Of a stretch of DNA of 14,534 nucleotides, positions 1-7,193 are shown piece by piece. A model generated the notes under the pieces. The model was not told the DNA's origin, did not search any database, and saw only the letters and a list, made by a program, of their open reading frames with translations. The translations under genes were made by a program, and so were the position numbers. The DNA comes from Hyphomonas sp. (GTDB taxonomy: Bacteria; Pseudomonadota; Alphaproteobacteria; Caulobacterales; Hyphomonadaceae), in NCBI GenBank assembly GCA_003486945.1, contig DNFL01000060.1, positions 3,207-17,740 of the forward strand, written 5' to 3'. Positions within the stretch are counted from its first letter, which is position 1, and every line of letters begins with the position of its first letter.

Positions 1-237
1 CAGCATGCAGGCGGCCAGCAGCGCAAAGGGCAGGGTCTGCTCCACCAGCAGCGGGAGCTTCATCAATGAGAGGCGCACAGCATCCAACAGGCTGATCGCC
101 ACATCGCCGCCCACCGTGCGCAGTTGTTCCACCACATCGATCAGCAGGATCGCCAGCAGCAGAAGGCCCAGCACCATCATCAGGCCGGAGAGGCACTCCT
201 TCAGGATATAAGTCTGGATGCGCGACAGGAATGGCAT
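1..237 (-). CDS. lptG: LPS export permease LptG, N-terminal part (runs off the left edge)
   Basis: This is the first 79 codons of an inner-membrane permease whose 3' end lies outside the window. The protein begins MPFLSRIQTYILKE and continues with a strongly hydrophobic first membrane helix at about residues 16-36. The Q-L-R-T-V segment follows, and a second hydrophobic stretch starts near residue 60, which is the usual start of LptG/YjgQ proteins. In the family, LptG pairs with LptF, and with the ATPase LptB it extracts lipopolysaccharide from the inner membrane toward LptC-LptA-LptD. Its ATG overlaps the TGA of lptF (the shared bases sit at 235-239), so the two are translationally coupled in one operon. 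The assignment rests on this N-terminus plus the lptF neighbour. I see nothing abnormal in the visible part. Confidence 0.9.
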   Translation of the reverse strand, partial: MPFLSRIQTYILKECLSGLMMVLGLLLLAILLIDVVEQLRTVGGDVAISLLDAVRLSLMKLPLLVEQTLPFALLAACML

Positions 238-1376
238 CAGGCGAGCGCCTCCCTGCGGGTCATCGGCAGGCCTTCGCGCGGCGGTCTTCGGCCGATATGC
301 CGGCCACGCCGGAAGTAGGTCCAGGACAAGATCCCGATGACCGACAGGGGCACGATCCACTGCACCACATTGAGCGCCGGATCGTCCGCTGCCGCAGACT
401 GGAGGGCGAGTTGCACCACAAGCACCAGCGCTGCTGCGCCGGTCGCCAGCCCGATCCGGCGGCCATAACCCTGCCGATTGAAATCACCGCCCAGCACGGC
501 GACGACCGCCAGCATGGCCATCACGATGTTCAGCAGCGGCGTCGTCAGTCGGGCATGCGCCTCAGCCAGAAAGCCATCAGCCTCCTTGTTCTGAAAATAG
601 TCCTTGCGATCAACGAAGAAGAGTTCGTGCAGGTATTTGTCCGATGCCTTCAGGATTAGCTCGGAGTCTTCCTTCATGAAATCCGTCAGGTCGAACATGT
701 ACTGGTCGAACTCGAGGATCGAGAGTTGCTGGTTCGCGTCCAACTGCTGGCTCAGCGCTTCGCGCAGCAGCAGTGTCGGGCGCCCTTCCACGGTTACCAG
801 CGCTGCAGACCGGGCAAGAATGTCGGTCGGATAGTCCGGATCGGTCATGTCGGAGATCATCACCCCGCGCAATTCGCCGCCGACCTGTTCACGGGCATAG
901 AAGGTCAGCCGTTCGCCATTGGTGGTGAACTGGCCGGGCCGGATCATGGCGGCGGCAAGGTCCGCGCGCGCCACGGCCACCGCTTCGCGCATCGCCCTCT
1001 GCGCTGCCGGCTGCACCCACAGGTTCACGCCCAGATGCAGCACCGCGCACATCACCGCCAGCCGGATGATCGGCGAAGCGACCTGCCACCGCGTCATTCC
1101 AGCCGCCTGCGCCACCACGATCTCGGAATCCTTGTGGATGCGGTTCAGCGACCAGACCGCGCCGACAAAGATCGCCAGCGGCGTCAGCAGGGCGATCACC
1201 TGCGGAGAGCCCAGCATCACAATGTAGAAATAGGTCAGGGCAGACTGCCGGTTTTCCAGAATCAGGTCCGTCCGCGACAGGCCCTGCGCCAGCAAGGCCA
1301 TCATCACGAGCCCGCCGACGATGATAACCACAGCCGACAGAACCTGCCGGAACAGATGGGCCTGAATCTTCGTCAT
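237..1376 (-). CDS. lptF: LPS export permease LptF (YjgP/YjgQ family)
   Basis: A 379-aa inner-membrane protein with the YjgP/YjgQ layout. Three N-terminal membrane helices (about 11-31, 57-77 and 102-121) precede a large periplasmic beta-rich domain (about 130-270), and three C-terminal helices (about 278-297, 308-328 and 338-356) follow. Between helices 2 and 3 is the family's cytoplasmic coupling segment, visible here as LNRIHKDSE followed by VAQAAGMT (about 77-95), which contacts the ATPase LptB in characterised homologues. Known role: with LptG it forms the transmembrane core of the LPS extractor. The ATG at 1376 is the natural start. The gene reads divergently from pepA across about 120 bp and runs directly into lptG with a 3-bp overlap. 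LptF and LptG are similar in fold. I chose LptF because this member comes first and has the slightly longer basic C-terminal tail, and because lptF-lptG is the common gene order. Confidence 0.92.
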   Translation of the reverse strand: MTKIQAHLFRQVLSAVVIIVGGLVMMALLAQGLSRTDLILENRQSALTYFYIVMLGSPQVIALLTPLAIFVGAVWSLNRIHKDSEIVVAQAAGMTRWQVASPIIRLAVMCAVLHLGVNLWVQPAAQRAMREAVAVARADLAAAMIRPGQFTTNGERLTFYAREQVGGELRGVMISDMTDPDYPTDILARSAALVTVEGRPTLLLREALSQQLDANQQLSILEFDQYMFDLTDFMKEDSELILKASDKYLHELFFVDRKDYFQNKEADGFLAEAHARLTTPLLNIVMAMLAVVAVLGGDFNRQGYGRRIGLATGAAALVLVVQLALQSAAADDPALNVVQWIVPLSVIGILSWTYFRRGRHIGRRPPREGLPMTRREALA

Positions 1377-1476
1377 GGTCCGGGGTGCGGCAATCTCGCG
1401 GTCAGTGTTGACCCTAATTTGGGCAGTAAAACCCTAGCTAACGAGTTGCGCTCGGCGCGTCGATGCTTAGTTTCCG

Positions 1477-1488
1477 CTCCAAACGGAG
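1477..1488 (+). promoter_or_regulatory. Shine-Dalgarno of pepA held in a small hairpin
   Basis: The ribosome-binding sequence GGAG (1485-1488) lies 9 bases before the pepA ATG and is exactly complementary to CTCC at 1477-1480. Together they form a 4-bp stem with the loop AAAC. The stem is short and may be marginal, but its 3' arm is the ribosome site itself. No convincing sigma70 promoter stands out in the lptF-pepA divergent gap (1377-1497). A TTGACC at 1408-1413 lacks a well-spaced -10 box. Confidence 0.35.
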
Positions 1489-1497
1489 TTTCCTCAC

Positions 1498-2961
1498 ATG
1501 AAAATAACATTCGCAGAAAGCGCCAAAGCTGACATCGCCGCCTTCATCGTGGACGAAGGGGGTGGTCTGCCGGCGGCAGCGACCGGGCTGGACAAGGCGT
1601 CCGGCGGTCTCCTGTCGGAGGCGCTGGAGGGCGGCCGGTTCGACGGAAAGACCGGCCAGCAGGCGATTATCGTGCTGCCGAAGGGCTCTGACGCCCGCCG
1701 GGCCGTGCTGCTGGGCGGCGGCAAACCCAAGAAACGCGACGCGCGCGCGCTGGAGACGCTGGGCGGCAATCTGGTGAAAGCCATCGCCCAGAGTGGCTTC
1801 AAATCCGCCTCGATAGCGGCCGGCGATGCAGAATCAGCGGCACGGGTCGCGGCCGGCGCCAAGCTCGCTGCCTATCGTTTTGATACCTACTTCACCAAAC
1901 TGAAGCCCGACCAGAAGCCGAGCCTTTCGACCCTGACAGTCATTTCCGAGGACGCGAAAGCGGGCAAGGCCGCCTTCGCCCCCATCGATGCCGCCACCGA
2001 CGGCACCTATCTTGCCCGCGACCTGGTGAACCTGCCGCCGAATGTTCTCTATCCGGAATCCTTTGCGGAGCGGATCAAGGAACTCTCGGCGCTCGGCCTC
2101 GAAGTTGAAGTGCTGGGCGAAAAGCAGATGGCCAAGCTCGGCATGGGCGCGCTGCTCGGCGTCGGCCAGGGCTCGGTAAAGGAAAGCCAGCTCGCCATCA
2201 TGAAATGGAATGGCGGCAAGCCGGGCGATGATCCGGTCATCCTCGTCGGCAAGGGCGTCTGCTTCGATACCGGCGGCATCTCGCTGAAGCCCGGCCTCAA
2301 CATGGAGAACATGCGCGGCGACATGGGCGGCGCAGCTGCCGTCACCGGCGCGATGCGTGCCCTCGCCCAGCGCAAGGCGAAAGTGAACGTCGTCGGCCTC
2401 GTTGGCCTCGTCGAGAACATGCCGGACGGTAACGCCATCCGCCCCGGCGACATCCTCACTTCCGCGTCCGGCCAAACCATCGAAGTGCAGAACACCGACG
2501 CCGAAGGCCGCCTCGTTCTCTGTGACGTACTCTGGTACGCGCAGGAGCATTTCAAGCCGAAAGCCATCGTCGACCTCGCCACACTGACCGGCGCGATCGT
2601 CATCTCGCTCGGCTTCTGGCATGCGGGCATGTTCACCAACTCCGACGACCTTGCTGACGAGCTGACGAAAGCCGGCCTCGCCGAAAACGAGCGCGTGTGG
2701 CGCATGCCGATGGGCCCGGAATATGACAACCTGCTGAAGTCCAAGTTCGCAGACATGCGCAATATCGGCGGCTCGGCAGGTGGCTCGATTTCTGCTGCGC
2801 AGTTCCTGAAGCGCTTCATCAAGGACGGCGTGAAGTGGGCCCACCTCGACATCGCCGGTGTCGCCTGGGTCGAAGGTGAGAAAGCTTCCACCGACCCGAG
2901 CTGGGCCTCCGGCTACGGCCCGCGCCTGCTCGAGCGCTGGATCCGGGACAATTATGAGTGA
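1498..2961 (+). CDS. pepA: Leucyl aminopeptidase PepA (M17 family)
   Basis: A 487-aa cytosolic metallo-aminopeptidase that removes N-terminal residues, preferring leucine, from peptides. The poorly conserved N-terminal domain (about 1-150) is followed by the M17 catalytic domain. The signature NTDAEGRL is at residues 332-339. The two-metal site can be read by a constant 18-residue offset from E. coli PepA: K252, D257, D275, D334 and E336 as ligands, with K264 and R338 as the catalytic pair. All are present, so the enzyme should be active with Mn or Zn. Length is normal for the family, where proteins of about 480-505 aa form hexamers. The start is supported by GGAG nine bases upstream. The stop overlaps holC by 8 bases, giving a two-gene operon that is common in alphaproteobacteria. 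The 5' third uses many G-ending codons and the rest mainly C-ending ones, an internal change I cannot explain. Confidence 0.97.
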   Translation: MKITFAESAKADIAAFIVDEGGGLPAAATGLDKASGGLLSEALEGGRFDGKTGQQAIIVLPKGSDARRAVLLGGGKPKKRDARALETLGGNLVKAIAQSGFKSASIAAGDAESAARVAAGAKLAAYRFDTYFTKLKPDQKPSLSTLTVISEDAKAGKAAFAPIDAATDGTYLARDLVNLPPNVLYPESFAERIKELSALGLEVEVLGEKQMAKLGMGALLGVGQGSVKESQLAIMKWNGGKPGDDPVILVGKGVCFDTGGISLKPGLNMENMRGDMGGAAAVTGAMRALAQRKAKVNVVGLVGLVENMPDGNAIRPGDILTSASGQTIEVQNTDAEGRLVLCDVLWYAQEHFKPKAIVDLATLTGAIVISLGFWHAGMFTNSDDLADELTKAGLAENERVWRMPMGPEYDNLLKSKFADMRNIGGSAGGSISAAQFLKRFIKDGVKWAHLDIAGVAWVEGEKASTDPSWASGYGPRLLERWIRDNYE

Positions 2962-3427
2962 GGCCATCCGGCCCGAATGGTGGTTCTACCATCTCTCGCG
3001 CACGGCGCTGGAGGTGGCGGCCCCGCCGCTGATGCAGAAATGCCTTGAGGCGGGATGGCGCGTGCTCGCTGTCTCGCCCGACAAGGAGCGGCTGGCGAAA
3101 CTCGACCAGGCGCTATGGACCTTCGACGACACGTCCTTTCTCCCGCACGGCCAGGCCGAGGCGCCCGGCCTCGACGCTGCGCGCCAGCCTGTGCTCCTGT
3201 CTGCGAAGCTCAAGAACGACAATGCCGCCGACGCGCTCGTCCTGATGGACGGTACCGACGCCCCGGTCGAAGCGCCGTTCAGGCGCTGCATGGTGATCTT
3301 CGAGGACGGCGACAAGGATACGCGCGCCAGGGCCCGGGAGCAGTTCAAGGCGGCGAAGGACTCAGGGCTGGTAACGCGCTACTTCCAGCAAACCTCCGCA
3401 GGCGGATGGAAAGAGGCGGGGGTTTAG
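2954..3427 (+). CDS. holC: DNA polymerase III subunit chi
   Basis: A 157-aa protein starting MSEAIRPEWWFYHLSR. The FYHL motif near residue 11, the stretch LEAGWRVLAVSPDKERLAKLD and the TFDDTSFLPHG segment (about 57-67) are the recognisable core of the chi family. Chi links the clamp-loader complex to single-strand DNA-binding protein during replication, in complex with psi where psi exists. The ATG sits inside the end of pepA, and the two frames overlap by 8 bases (2954-2961), which indicates translational coupling. A longer reading of the same frame starts at 2858 but lies within pepA and adds no family sequence, so I rejected that start. The length is typical. Nothing in the sequence links this protein functionally to the peptidase; the pairing is a conserved gene order only. 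Confidence 0.93.
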   Translation: MSEAIRPEWWFYHLSRTALEVAAPPLMQKCLEAGWRVLAVSPDKERLAKLDQALWTFDDTSFLPHGQAEAPGLDAARQPVLLSAKLKNDNAADALVLMDGTDAPVEAPFRRCMVIFEDGDKDTRARAREQFKAAKDSGLVTRYFQQTSAGGWKEAGV

Positions 3428-3434
3428 GTCTTGC

Positions 3435-3737
3435 ATGGCCCGCCATCCGAAAATTCGGATGTCCCGTTTGCGGGAAATCGGTTGGTCGATCTGGGATCCA
3501 ATCAGCATGACGGCAGACGGCAGCGATTGGCGGACAGGGGGATTCGCAGATGAGTATGACAACTACCTACTCCGCGCTGCCGGGATGGTTCGCAACGGCG
3601 AGCCGTTCACCTTGATCGTGGATTATCTGATTGAAGTCGAGACAGGGCACATGGGGCTTTCGCCAGCGCCAGGCATGCGGTCAAGAGCAGAAGCGGTCGT
3701 GCGCGCGATTCAGGAAGATGATCAAATTTGGTCATGA
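3435..3737 (+). CDS. Small conserved-looking protein of unknown function
   Basis: A 100-aa soluble protein with no signal peptide or membrane segment. It has a basic N-terminus (RHPKIRMSRLR), then REIGWSIWDPISM, then an acidic and hydrophobic core with DEYDNYLLRAAGMVRNG and VDYLIEVETGHMGL (about residues 38-74), ending in a helical R-A-E-A-V-V-R-A-I segment. I recall small proteins with the same pattern (IGW..WDPI, DEYD.YLL, hydrophobic-DYL..IE..HMGL) as hypothetical proteins in other bacteria, but I know no function. The ATG at 3435 is 7 bases after the holC stop. An ATG at 3459 (MSRLREIG) is an alternative start at which the recognisable part would begin. No strong ribosome site is seen for either. 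The gene is more AT-rich than its neighbours and could be separately acquired. It ends 12 bases from a convergent gene. Confidence 0.7.
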   Translation: MARHPKIRMSRLREIGWSIWDPISMTADGSDWRTGGFADEYDNYLLRAAGMVRNGEPFTLIVDYLIEVETGHMGLSPAPGMRSRAEAVVRAIQEDDQIWS

Positions 3738-3749
3738 ACCAACTGGATA

Positions 3750-4079
3750 TCAAATCTTCTTCACAAACTCCGATTTCAGCCCCATCGCACCTACGCCGTC
3801 GATCTTGCAATCGATGTCATGGTCGCCGTCCACGAGGCGAATATTCTTCACCTTCGTGCCACGTTTTACGACCAGCGATGAACCCTTCACCTTCAAGTCT
3901 TTGATCACCGTCACCGTGTCACCGTCCGTGAGCGGATTACCGACCGAGTCCTTGACCACTTTCACAGCCACCGGCGGCGCCTGGGTCCACTCATGCCCGC
4001 ACTCGGGGCAGATCAGTATCGGGCCGTCCTCATAGGTCAGCACGGACTCGCATTCGGGGCAGGGCGGAAGGTCTTTCAT
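3750..4079 (-). CDS. yjdM: YjdM/PhnA-type zinc-ribbon protein
   Basis: A 109-aa protein with an N-terminal zinc ribbon built from two CPEC knuckles (cysteines 7, 10, 24 and 27). The compact C-terminal domain contains [34 protein letters not shown] and [16 protein letters not shown], which is the PhnA/YjdM family (PhnA zinc ribbon plus PhnA domain) at full length. Older annotations call this alkylphosphonate utilisation protein PhnA, but a real role in phosphonate use is doubtful. It is distinct from phosphonoacetate hydrolase, which shares the name. No phosphonate genes are nearby. It lies 55 bp downstream of the MFS gene on the same strand, so it may be the last gene of that operon, or it may be transcribed alone. 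Start choice: ATG at 4079; an upstream ATG is followed at once by an in-frame TGA. Confidence 0.9.
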   Translation of the reverse strand: MKDLPPCPECESVLTYEDGPILICPECGHEWTQAPPVAVKVVKDSVGNPLTDGDTVTVIKDLKVKGSSLVVKRGTKVKNIRLVDGDHDIDCKIDGVGAMGLKSEFVKKI

Positions 4080-4083
4080 GCCA

Positions 4084-4134
4084 TCGGCCTAGGCCGACCC
4101 GGGCGCGATGGCAAGGGGGCAGGGCCGCGCCCGG
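4084..4134 (-). other. Stem-loop and palindrome between the MFS gene and yjdM
   Basis: Directly after the MFS stop codon is a GC-rich stem with CCGGGCGCG (4099-4107) pairing to CGCGCCCGG (4126-4134), nine pairs with an 18-base loop. Next to it is the 14-bp perfect palindrome TCGGCCTAGGCCGA (4084-4097). There is no T-run on either strand, so this is not a classical intrinsic terminator. It may stabilise the 3' end of the hydrolase-MFS transcript or attenuate read-through into yjdM. Confidence 0.45.
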
Positions 4135-5421
4135 CTATTCCGCCGCCCGGGCCACATCTCGCCGGTAATTGCGGGTCGACATCACCAGGCAAACGATGCT
4201 CGCCGCGTTGAGGATGAGGATCAGCTCCAACGCCCGGGCCAGCGGCTGGGCCGCGCCGGCCGCTGTGAAGTGATCCGACAACACGCCCGCAAGCACCGGG
4301 CCAAAGCCGATGCCGATAAGCGTCAGGCAGAACAGCATGAAGGCCGACGCAAAAGACCGCATACGGAGCTTCACCAGTTCCTGCGAAGCCGTGTAGGCGA
4401 CCGAGGCGTAGACGAGGCCGATGAAGCTCGGCACCAGGTTCCAGGCATAGGCCAGCTCCACCGTCGGCGCGCGCAGGAACATCCAGGCGAAGGGCAGGGC
4501 GATGCCTGCGCAGATCGCGATGATCAGCGGGCGCCAGCGCATGTCGCGCTTCGAAAGCGTATCGCACACCCGGCCCAGCACGATGGCGCCGATGCTGCCC
4601 ACCCCGCCGATCAGCACGCCGAGCGGCAGAGACACCTGCCCGGGCGTCAGCCCATAGGAGCGCTGCAGGTGGCTGGAGGTGAACACGAGGAAGGCGTTCG
4701 CCGAAACGCAGATCAGCAGGCAACCTGCGAGCAGCCAGAGATATGAAGACTGAGTGAAGATGAAGCGCAGCGTCTCGCCGATGGAAGGGGCCGGGCCGTC
4801 ATCCGTGCGCTGGTCGGCAAGGCCGCGCACCGGCTCCGGAATGCCGAAGCGAACGATCAGAGCAAGGATCAATCCGGGAATGCCGGCGGCGAAAAAGGCG
4901 GCGCGCCAACCCCAGAGTTCGTAGATGTATCCGCCGAGCGCGAAGCCCGCCATGATGCCGAGGCCGATGCCGCCGGTATAAATGCCGAGCGCGGTCGCGC
5001 GTTCCTGCGGCGGATAGAGATCCGCGATCATCGAAGTTGCCGGCGGCGTGCCGCCCGCTTCGCCCACGCCGACGCCCATGCGGGCGAGCAGCAACTGCCA
5101 GAAATTCTGCGCAATGCCGGAAATGGCGGTCATGCCCGACCAGATGGCGAGCGCCAGCGCAATGATGTTGCGCCGGTTGCCGCGGTCGGCCCACATTGCC
5201 ACCGGGATGCCCAGCGTCGCATAGAACGCCGCAAAGGCGAGGCCCGACAGCAGGCCCACCTGCGTATCGCCGATTTTCAGGTCCGCCTTGATCGGCTCGA
5301 TCAGAATGACGAGGATCTGCCGGTCCACATGGTTGAACATGTAAGCTAGCGTCAGCACAGCCAGCACCCAGGCGCGGCCGGAAATCTTCGGGGCAGTTGC
5401 GGCCAGTGGCGCGGTGGTCAT
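4135..5421 (-). CDS. MFS transporter, Spinster-like
   Basis: A 428-aa, twelve-helix inner-membrane carrier. The first helix carries FNHVDRQ (about 30-35), the acidic/arginine signature seen in Spinster-type carriers. MFS motif A follows as GIPVAMWADRGNRRNI (about 71-86), then GVGVGEAGGTPPATSMIADLYPP in the loop and helix 4-5 region. Length is normal for the superfamily. Bacterial Spinster-like members are mostly uncharacterised and are often found beside hydrolases and TonB-dependent receptors. The reading frame is open 72 codons further upstream, but the true start is the ATG at 5421: it overlaps the hydrolase TGA as ATGA and has GGAG seven bases before it. Transcribed with the hydrolase, it probably moves the hydrolase's substrate or product across the inner membrane. 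Direction of transport and substrate are not readable from the sequence. Confidence 0.9.
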   Translation of the reverse strand: MTTAPLAATAPKISGRAWVLAVLTLAYMFNHVDRQILVILIEPIKADLKIGDTQVGLLSGLAFAAFYATLGIPVAMWADRGNRRNIIALALAIWSGMTAISGIAQNFWQLLLARMGVGVGEAGGTPPATSMIADLYPPQERATALGIYTGGIGLGIMAGFALGGYIYELWGWRAAFFAAGIPGLILALIVRFGIPEPVRGLADQRTDDGPAPSIGETLRFIFTQSSYLWLLAGCLLICVSANAFLVFTSSHLQRSYGLTPGQVSLPLGVLIGGVGSIGAIVLGRVCDTLSKRDMRWRPLIIAICAGIALPFAWMFLRAPTVELAYAWNLVPSFIGLVYASVAYTASQELVKLRMRSFASAFMLFCLTLIGIGFGPVLAGVLSDHFTAAGAAQPLARALELILILNAASIVCLVMSTRNYRRDVARAAE

Positions 5422-6287
5422 GTAGCAGTCTCCAACCGGGACAGGAAATCGGTTATGGCGGTGGCCGCTTCCGGCTCGTCGAGGAAAGGTGCGTGGCCAA
5501 CGCTCGGCACGATCGCAAGGCGCGCATCCGGATGGCGCTTCACCATCAGCTCCGCCGTCGCCTGCGAAAGGATGTCGGAATTCTGCCCGCGCACAACCAG
5601 CAGAGGCGCCTTCTTCGTCACGCCGAACACGCGCCACAGGAAAAAGCTGGTCAGCGGGCCGGGTTTCATCTTGCCGAAATTGGCGGCGATGTTCGGATCA
5701 TAATCCGGCTGCACCTTGCCGTCCGGCGTTTCGCGGTAGGTGCGCCGCGCGATACCCATCCATTGATCGTCCGTATAATGAGGGAAGATCGGTCCGTTGA
5801 CGGCTTTCACCGCCGCCGCCGCGCTTACCCAGTCAGTCACTGGCGGCATCTTGCCGGCATATCCGGCGATGCGTGCAAGGCCGTCTTTCTCCACCGCCGG
5901 GCCGACATCGTTCAGCACGATCCCCACAACCCGTCCGGGCGCGGAACGAATCATCAGGATAGAGATCAGCCCGCCCATCGATGTGCCGATCAGCGCTACC
6001 TTTTTCAGGCCCAGCGTATCGATCAGGCGCAGCATGTCCTTCGCATAGACCGGCGGCGCATAGTTCTTGTGATGGGGGTCATAATCTGACTGACCGCGCC
6101 CGCGCACATCAACGGAGATGTAACGATACTTGCCTGGCAGGCCGGCAATCATCGCTTCGAAATCCTTGTGGTTGCGCGTCAGCCCATGCAGGCAAAGCAC
6201 TGTCAGCGGTGCGCTTTCGGGCCCGTAAGATTTCGCAAACAGCTTCAGGCCGTCTTCCGACGTCCAGGTGAACTCCGTACCCTGCAT
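5418..6287 (-). CDS. Alpha/beta-fold hydrolase
   Basis: A 289-aa cytosolic-looking enzyme without a signal peptide. The oxyanion region is LCLHGLTRN (HG at 34-35). VDVRGRGQSD (about 59-68) follows strand 4. The nucleophile elbow GTSMGG places the catalytic serine at S103. The likely acid is D238 in VRGQNSDIL and the histidine is H265 in VGHAPFLDEP. The triad is therefore complete, and esters, lactones or C-C bonds are possible substrates for this superfamily. The frame is open to a GTG at 6317, but I chose the ATG at 6287, preceded by GAGG in GAGGCTGATCCGC. The gene heads an operon with the MFS gene (ATGA overlap). Its predicted promoter carries one copy of the CAACA-NN-TGTTG palindrome described separately, so a TetR-type repressor probably controls it. 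The exact substrate is unknown. Confidence 0.92.
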   Translation of the reverse strand: MQGTEFTWTSEDGLKLFAKSYGPESAPLTVLCLHGLTRNHKDFEAMIAGLPGKYRYISVDVRGRGQSDYDPHHKNYAPPVYAKDMLRLIDTLGLKKVALIGTSMGGLISILMIRSAPGRVVGIVLNDVGPAVEKDGLARIAGYAGKMPPVTDWVSAAAAVKAVNGPIFPHYTDDQWMGIARRTYRETPDGKVQPDYDPNIAANFGKMKPGPLTSFFLWRVFGVTKKAPLLVVRGQNSDILSQATAELMVKRHPDARLAIVPSVGHAPFLDEPEAATAITDFLSRLETAT

Positions 6288-6328
6288 GCGGATCAGCCTC
6301 CCGAGCCCCCCGGGCACTGGCGGCCCGT

Positions 6329-6344
6329 TTCAACACCTGTTGAA
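6329..6344. promoter_or_regulatory. Palindromic operator in front of the hydrolase-MFS operon
   Basis: The sequence TTCAACACCTGTTGAA is a perfect inverted repeat with 7-bp arms and a 2-bp centre. It overlaps the downstream edge of the predicted -10 box of the hydrolase promoter by two bases and lies 42 bp upstream of the hydrolase ATG. The same core, CAACA-NN-TGTTG, occurs twice before the TonB-dependent receptor. Size and symmetry fit a TetR-family dimer site. The TetR gene next door is the likely binder, which is an inference. Confidence 0.75.
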
Positions 6345-6372
6345 TATGTGCAGGAAACGCGGCAATGTGCAA
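6343..6372 (-). promoter_or_regulatory. Predicted sigma70-type promoter of the hydrolase-MFS operon
   Basis: Read on the minus strand: -35 box TTGCAC (6372-6367), an 18-base spacer, then -10 box CATATT (6348-6343). Shifting the -10 box by one base gives ACATAT with 17. Transcription would begin near 6335, inside the palindromic operator, about 50 bases upstream of the ATG. Confidence 0.5.
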
Positions 6373-6404
6373 GCCGCCGTCGCGGCAGAACATTTCCTGC
6401 GGCT

Positions 6405-6434
6405 TTGACTAGGGGTGGCGCCCGGTCCATATTC
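6405..6434 (+). promoter_or_regulatory. Predicted promoter of the TetR gene
   Basis: TTGACT (6405-6410), an 18-base spacer and ATATTC (6429-6434); CATATT with 17 bases is the alternative. The start of transcription would fall near 6441, leaving a leader of about 24 bases with GAGAGG before the coding region. No copy of the shared palindrome overlaps it. The nearest one is about 60 bp upstream of its -35 box. Confidence 0.5.
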
Positions 6435-6464
6435 GTTAACAGATCAAAGCGAGAGGAAACGCTC

Positions 6465-7178
6465 CTGAGCGCCAAGAAGAAACTGCCCGCCCCGAAGGCG
6501 GATCGCCGCTCTGCCATCCTCGATGCTGCGGAGGCGGAGTTCAGTGCGCACGGGTTTGACGGTGTCACGCTGCGCACCATCGCCAACCGCGCCGGGGTCG
6601 ATGTCGCGCTGCCGCACTATTATTTCGGATCGAAGGAAAAGCTGTTCGTGGCGGTGTTCGACCGGCGCGCGAAAGTGCTGAACGACCTGCGCGAGGCGGC
6701 ACTGATTGAAGCCATCGCCGCTGCAAAGCCCGAAGCGCCCACCGTCGAGGCCATCATCCGCGCTTATGTTGAGCCCTTGTTCAAAGGTGAACATCTCAAA
6801 GAGCCCGGCTGGAACAGTTACTACGCACTCGTTGCCTATGTGAATAACACGCCCGGCTGGGGTGGCCGTCTGATGACGGAGCATTTCGATCCACTGATCC
6901 GCAAATTCCTCGACGCCCTGCGCCTTGCCATGCCGGGCATGAATGAACGCGATCTCTTCTGGGGTTATCACTGCTTTTCCGGCGCACTGACCCTCGGTCT
7001 CGCCCAGACAGGCCGTATTGATACACTCTCCAACGGCCTCGTCCGGTCAGATGACCTGGCCGATGCCTGCGAGCATATGGTGCCATTCATCACTGGTGGC
7101 TTCGAGGCGGCTCGCCGCGCCTCGCCTGTCGGCAAGCCTGCGGCTAGGTCTGCCCGGGTCAAGAGCTCCGCTCACTGA
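6465..7178 (+). CDS. TetR/AcrR-family transcriptional regulator, probable CTG start
   Basis: A 237-aa regulator. The N-terminal DNA-binding domain reads RSAILDAAEAEFSAHGFDG, then TLRTIANRAGVDVALPHYYF (helix-turn-helix at about 35-54), then GSKEKLFVAVFDRR, an unmistakable TetR_N pattern. The C-terminal ligand and dimer domain is less conserved, as usual, and ends in an alanine- and arginine-rich tail. No ATG, GTG or TTG is available between the predicted promoter and the conserved domain. The CTG at 6465 has GAGAGG eight bases upstream and gives a normal short basic N-terminus. A TTG at 6405 is in frame but forms part of the likely -35 box and lacks a ribosome site. The gene is divergent from the hydrolase operon and convergent with the TonB-dependent receptor. 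It is the best candidate to bind the palindromes in front of both. A repressor relieved by a small molecule is the family's usual mode. Confidence 0.9.
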   Translation: MSAKKKLPAPKADRRSAILDAAEAEFSAHGFDGVTLRTIANRAGVDVALPHYYFGSKEKLFVAVFDRRAKVLNDLREAALIEAIAAAKPEAPTVEAIIRAYVEPLFKGEHLKEPGWNSYYALVAYVNNTPGWGGRLMTEHFDPLIRKFLDALRLAMPGMNERDLFWGYHCFSGALTLGLAQTGRIDTLSNGLVRSDDLADACEHMVPFITGGFEAARRASPVGKPAARSARVKSSAH

Positions 7179-7193
7179 AGAAACCTCCTGCGC

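Noticed and set aside
1401..1414. GGTCAGTGTTGACC before pepA as a further copy of the TetR palindrome
   Set aside because: It lacks CAACA on the left arm and has different spacing; only TGTTGA is shared.
1834..2967. Long minus-strand open frame of 377 codons opposite pepA
   Set aside because: It is a mirror of the high-GC pepA coding sequence, rich in A, D, E, G, H and V without recognisable domains. The plus strand carries a complete, certain enzyme.
3714..3759. Possible bidirectional terminator between the 100-aa gene and yjdM (GAAGAT/ATCTTC with inner TTGGT/ACCAA)
   Set aside because: The stems are only 5-6 bp, the spacing between inner and outer arms is uneven and no T-run follows. It also lies largely inside the two coding regions.
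3750..4079. Phosphonate degradation locus, suggested by the PhnA name
   Set aside because: The protein is the small zinc-ribbon YjdM family, and no C-P lyase, phosphonatase or phosphonate transporter is present.
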